DNA of 34,041 nt from an uncultured Flammeovirgaceae bacterium (GTDB lineage: Bacteria > Bacteroidota > Bacteroidia > Cytophagales > Cyclobacteriaceae), in the NCBI GenBank assembly GCA_937884755.1, contig CAKZYJ010000259.1, forward strand, positions 1-34,041. The letters run 5' to 3'. The translations under genes were made by a program, and so were the position numbers. Below, one piece after another: positions 32,505-34,041 of the stretch. Positions within the stretch are counted from its first letter, which is position 1. The number at the start of each line of letters is the position of its first letter. Under the pieces are notes generated by a model. It ran no database searches. It saw only the letters and a list, made by a program, of their open reading frames with translations, and was not told the DNA's origin.

Positions 32505-32524
32505 TATTTATTAACCTACTTCTC

Positions 32525-33049
32525 ATGATACATCACACCATCAAGCTACTAGCCATACTACTGCTGAGCAGTTGGATGAGCTATGCCCAAGACTTAGAAC
32601 CAGCCTTACCGGAAGGACCGGAAATAATCAATTTCCCCTCCGAAGTCATCACCATGCCTGGAGCCAACATTGAGCAGGCGGGGATGTACAACGAAGTGTT
32701 TATTCAGCAAGCCGGGGAGCGACAGTACGCTACCTTGGTGCAAACGGGTCATTACAATGTAATGGACTTGACCCAACAAGGCAATGGTAACCAGGTAGCT
32801 GTGCAGCAAGTTGGCGATGGCAATACCTACGACGGTAATCTGCAAGGTAATGACAATCGCCTGGATATTGGGCAGTTTGGTAACGACAACCGCTTGGTAC
32901 AAGAGCTAGTAGGCAACCAAAACACCTACCAGGTGCTACAAGAAGGCAATAACAATGAACTGATCCAACGTGAATACGGAAACGGCCTGCAATACAGCAT
33001 TCACCAACAAGGCAGTATGCAGGTCATCATCGAAAACGGAACGTTCTAA
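32525..33049 (+). CDS. Small curlin-repeat protein (CsgB/CsgA-like)
   Basis: From the ATG giving MIHHTIKLLAILLLSSWMSY the protein has 174 residues, with a signal peptide ending SYAQ. An acidic/proline-rich linker (LEPALPEGPEIINFPSE) leads into about six to seven canonical 22-residue curlin rungs (IEQAGMYNEVFIQQAG, LTQQGNGNQVAVQQVGDGN, IGQFGNDNRLVQELVGNQN). The C-terminus reads QVIIENGTF. Size and single-period repeats match E. coli CsgA/CsgB, and the less regular final rungs are more like the nucleator CsgB. An in-frame upstream extension to 32474 runs through the intergenic hairpin and is rejected. It probably nucleates or co-assembles with the giant curlin. Confidence 0.85.
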   Translation: MIHHTIKLLAILLLSSWMSYAQDLEPALPEGPEIINFPSEVITMPGANIEQAGMYNEVFIQQAGERQYATLVQTGHYNVMDLTQQGNGNQVAVQQVGDGNTYDGNLQGNDNRLDIGQFGNDNRLVQELVGNQNTYQVLQEGNNNELIQREYGNGLQYSIHQQGSMQVIIENGTF

Positions 33050-33077
33050 TGGTAAGCCACTAATTGATTCTTTTAGC

Positions 33078-33166
33078 ACTTGTTGGGGGTAACAAGTAGA
33101 ACGGGACGCCCAGCCAAGTGTGTGCGATTTGTGCAGTCCCGTTCTTTATTCTTCCACCCCCAACAA
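33078..33166 (+). terminator. Terminator with overlapping alternative hairpins after the curlin genes
   Basis: Hairpin A: ACTTGTT (33078-33084) with AACAAGT (33091-33097), loop GGGGGT. Hairpin B: AGAACGGGAC (33098-33107) with GTCCCGTTCT (33136-33145), 28-base loop, followed by TTATTCTT. In addition TTGTTGGGGGT (33080-33090) is exactly complementary to ACCCCCAACAA (33156-33166), which would enclose B and exclude A. B is the likely end of the curlin transcript. The whole lies just before the lipoprotein ATG. Confidence 0.65.
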
Positions 33167-33176
33167 ATTGTTAATT

Positions 33177-34041
33177 ATGTCACGCATACTTTCTTTCACC
33201 CTGTTACTCAGCGGGTGTCTCTGGCTAGCCGCCTGCACTGAAGATACTATTCCGCCCATCACCTTAGGCACGTTGGAAGGCATGGTGATTGCCGATGAAA
33301 CCCCCCTACCCAATGTCAGTATCACTACTCAACCCGCCACCAATCAGGTGCAAACCGATTCGGCTGGCCGCTTTCTGATCAGTGGGATTCCGGCGGATAC
33401 CTACACCATCACGGTACGAGGGGAAGGCATTCGCACCACCAGTCTTACTGCTTTGGTCAGCCCTGACTCGGCTACCGAAGTCACGATCCGTACTGAGCCT
33501 ACTGAAGTAGAGAACCGAGCCCCCAACACTCCCATTCTAGTGAGTCCCCAAAAAGAAGTAACCAGTGTACCTCGTGCGCTAACCCTCACCTGGCAAGGTA
33601 CCGACCCCGATGAAGATAGCCTGAGCTACGAAGTACGGCTCTTTACTTCCCAAGCAGCCCTACGTCAATCAGTGGTTGCCCAAGAGATCACCGATACTAC
33701 CCTAATGGTACAAGACCTTCAGTTTAACACTACTTATTTCTGGCAAGTCATTGCCACCGATCCGGAGGGGCTAAGCAGCCAGAGTGAAGTAGCTAGCTTT
33801 ACGACTGTTCCGGTTCCCAACCTACGCTTCGCTTGGGTATCAGATACCTCGGGCAATGCTGAGATCTACGCCTCCGATGGTTCGGATACCGCCATTGTGC
33901 AGGTGACCAATCGACCGGCCCGTGACGTACAACCTCAGCTCCATCCGCGCTTACCCCAAGTAGCTTTTGCTTCTGAAGTACAAGGCGAAACGCAAGTGTT
34001 CGTCACCTCGCTGATAGGTGGCGAACCTACACAGATCACCC
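33177..34041 (+). CDS. Lipoprotein with carboxypeptidase-like, FN3 and beta-propeller regions (5' part)
   Basis: The gene runs off the right edge; 288 codons are visible. The product starts MSRILSFTLLLSGCLWLAAC, with LAAC a strong lipobox (C20). Next is a carboxypeptidase-regulatory-like domain (LGTLEGMVIADETPLPNVSI through PADTYTITVRGEGI, about 30-105). A fibronectin type III domain follows (NRAPNTPILVSPQKE, TLTWQGTDPDEDSLSYEVRL, NTTYFWQVIATDPEG, about 113-212). Then come the first blades of a TolB/PD40-like beta-propeller (LRFAWVSDTSGNAEIYASDG, PQLHPRLPQVAFASE). It is a surface or periplasm-facing adhesion or binding protein. It follows the curli terminator on the same strand, so a link to curli is positional only. 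Confidence 0.85.
   Translation, partial: MSRILSFTLLLSGCLWLAACTEDTIPPITLGTLEGMVIADETPLPNVSITTQPATNQVQTDSAGRFLISGIPADTYTITVRGEGIRTTSLTALVSPDSATEVTIRTEPTEVENRAPNTPILVSPQKEVTSVPRALTLTWQGTDPDEDSLSYEVRLFTSQAALRQSVVAQEITDTTLMVQDLQFNTTYFWQVIATDPEGLSSQSEVASFTTVPVPNLRFAWVSDTSGNAEIYASDGSDTAIVQVTNRPARDVQPQLHPRLPQVAFASEVQGETQVFVTSLIGGEPTQIT

Overview
The window reads as chromosome of a Bacteroidota bacterium, most likely a marine or environmental member of the Cytophagales. The pointers are a PadR plus prefix-domain FtsX permease cluster, a Porin_10-type porin next to lpxK, an ECF sigma/FecR/STN/TonB-receptor operon, the Nif3 plus C4-zinc-ribbon pair, weak Shine-Dalgarno sequences, and -7 boxes of the TAnnTTTG/TAnnTTYG type. 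No rRNA, tRNA, CRISPR array, insertion sequence or phage gene was seen.

Layout. (1) 1-5870, minus strand: a PadR regulator, two tandem paralogous MacB/FtsX-type permeases and the start of an exported protein. (2) 5880-6368: a gap with remains of a coiled-coil gene and an intact 51-codon reading frame. (3) 6369-9459, minus: lpxK followed 4 bp later by a porin. (4) 9479-11615: small genes, namely a two-helix membrane protein, a DinB-fold protein, a small membrane protein and a RelE-like toxin/antitoxin pair. (5) 11738-15054, plus: Nif3-like protein, zinc-ribbon-family coiled coil that has lost its cysteine set, terminator, and a Tat-exported enolase-superfamily enzyme. (6) 15254-21518: ECF sigma factor, FecR anti-sigma factor, a protein carrying the STN signalling domain fused to a 16-residue-repeat solenoid, and a TonB-dependent receptor. 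(7) 21588-24410: an HxlR regulator divergent from a tandem SnoaL-like protein, a membrane protein and a quinone-oxidoreductase-like enzyme. (8) 24841-26511: a three-domain regulator (alpha/beta hydrolase, degenerate class III cyclase domain, AraC helix-turn-helix). (9) 26512-34041: a curli (type VIII secretion) locus in the order csgE, csgF, csgG, a giant curlin-repeat protein, a small curlin-repeat protein, then a lipoprotein with FN3 and beta-propeller regions.

The most striking part is the curli locus. Its presumed main subunit is 926 residues, against about 150 for E. coli CsgA. It is built from 21 acidic 27-residue units in which every second half-repeat has an enlarged turn, and only near the C-terminus does it return to the ordinary 22-residue curlin period. 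CsgG carries an additional C-terminal beta-barrel-like region, and CsgE has a membrane or lipoprotein anchor. There is no CsgD homologue. Instead the AraC-type fusion protein lies immediately upstream, and between it and csgE there are four TGTCGGA-like boxes spaced 20-22 bp, followed by a TACATTTG -7 box and a long leader with two short reading frames. That layout suggests, but does not prove, that the fusion protein controls curli expression.
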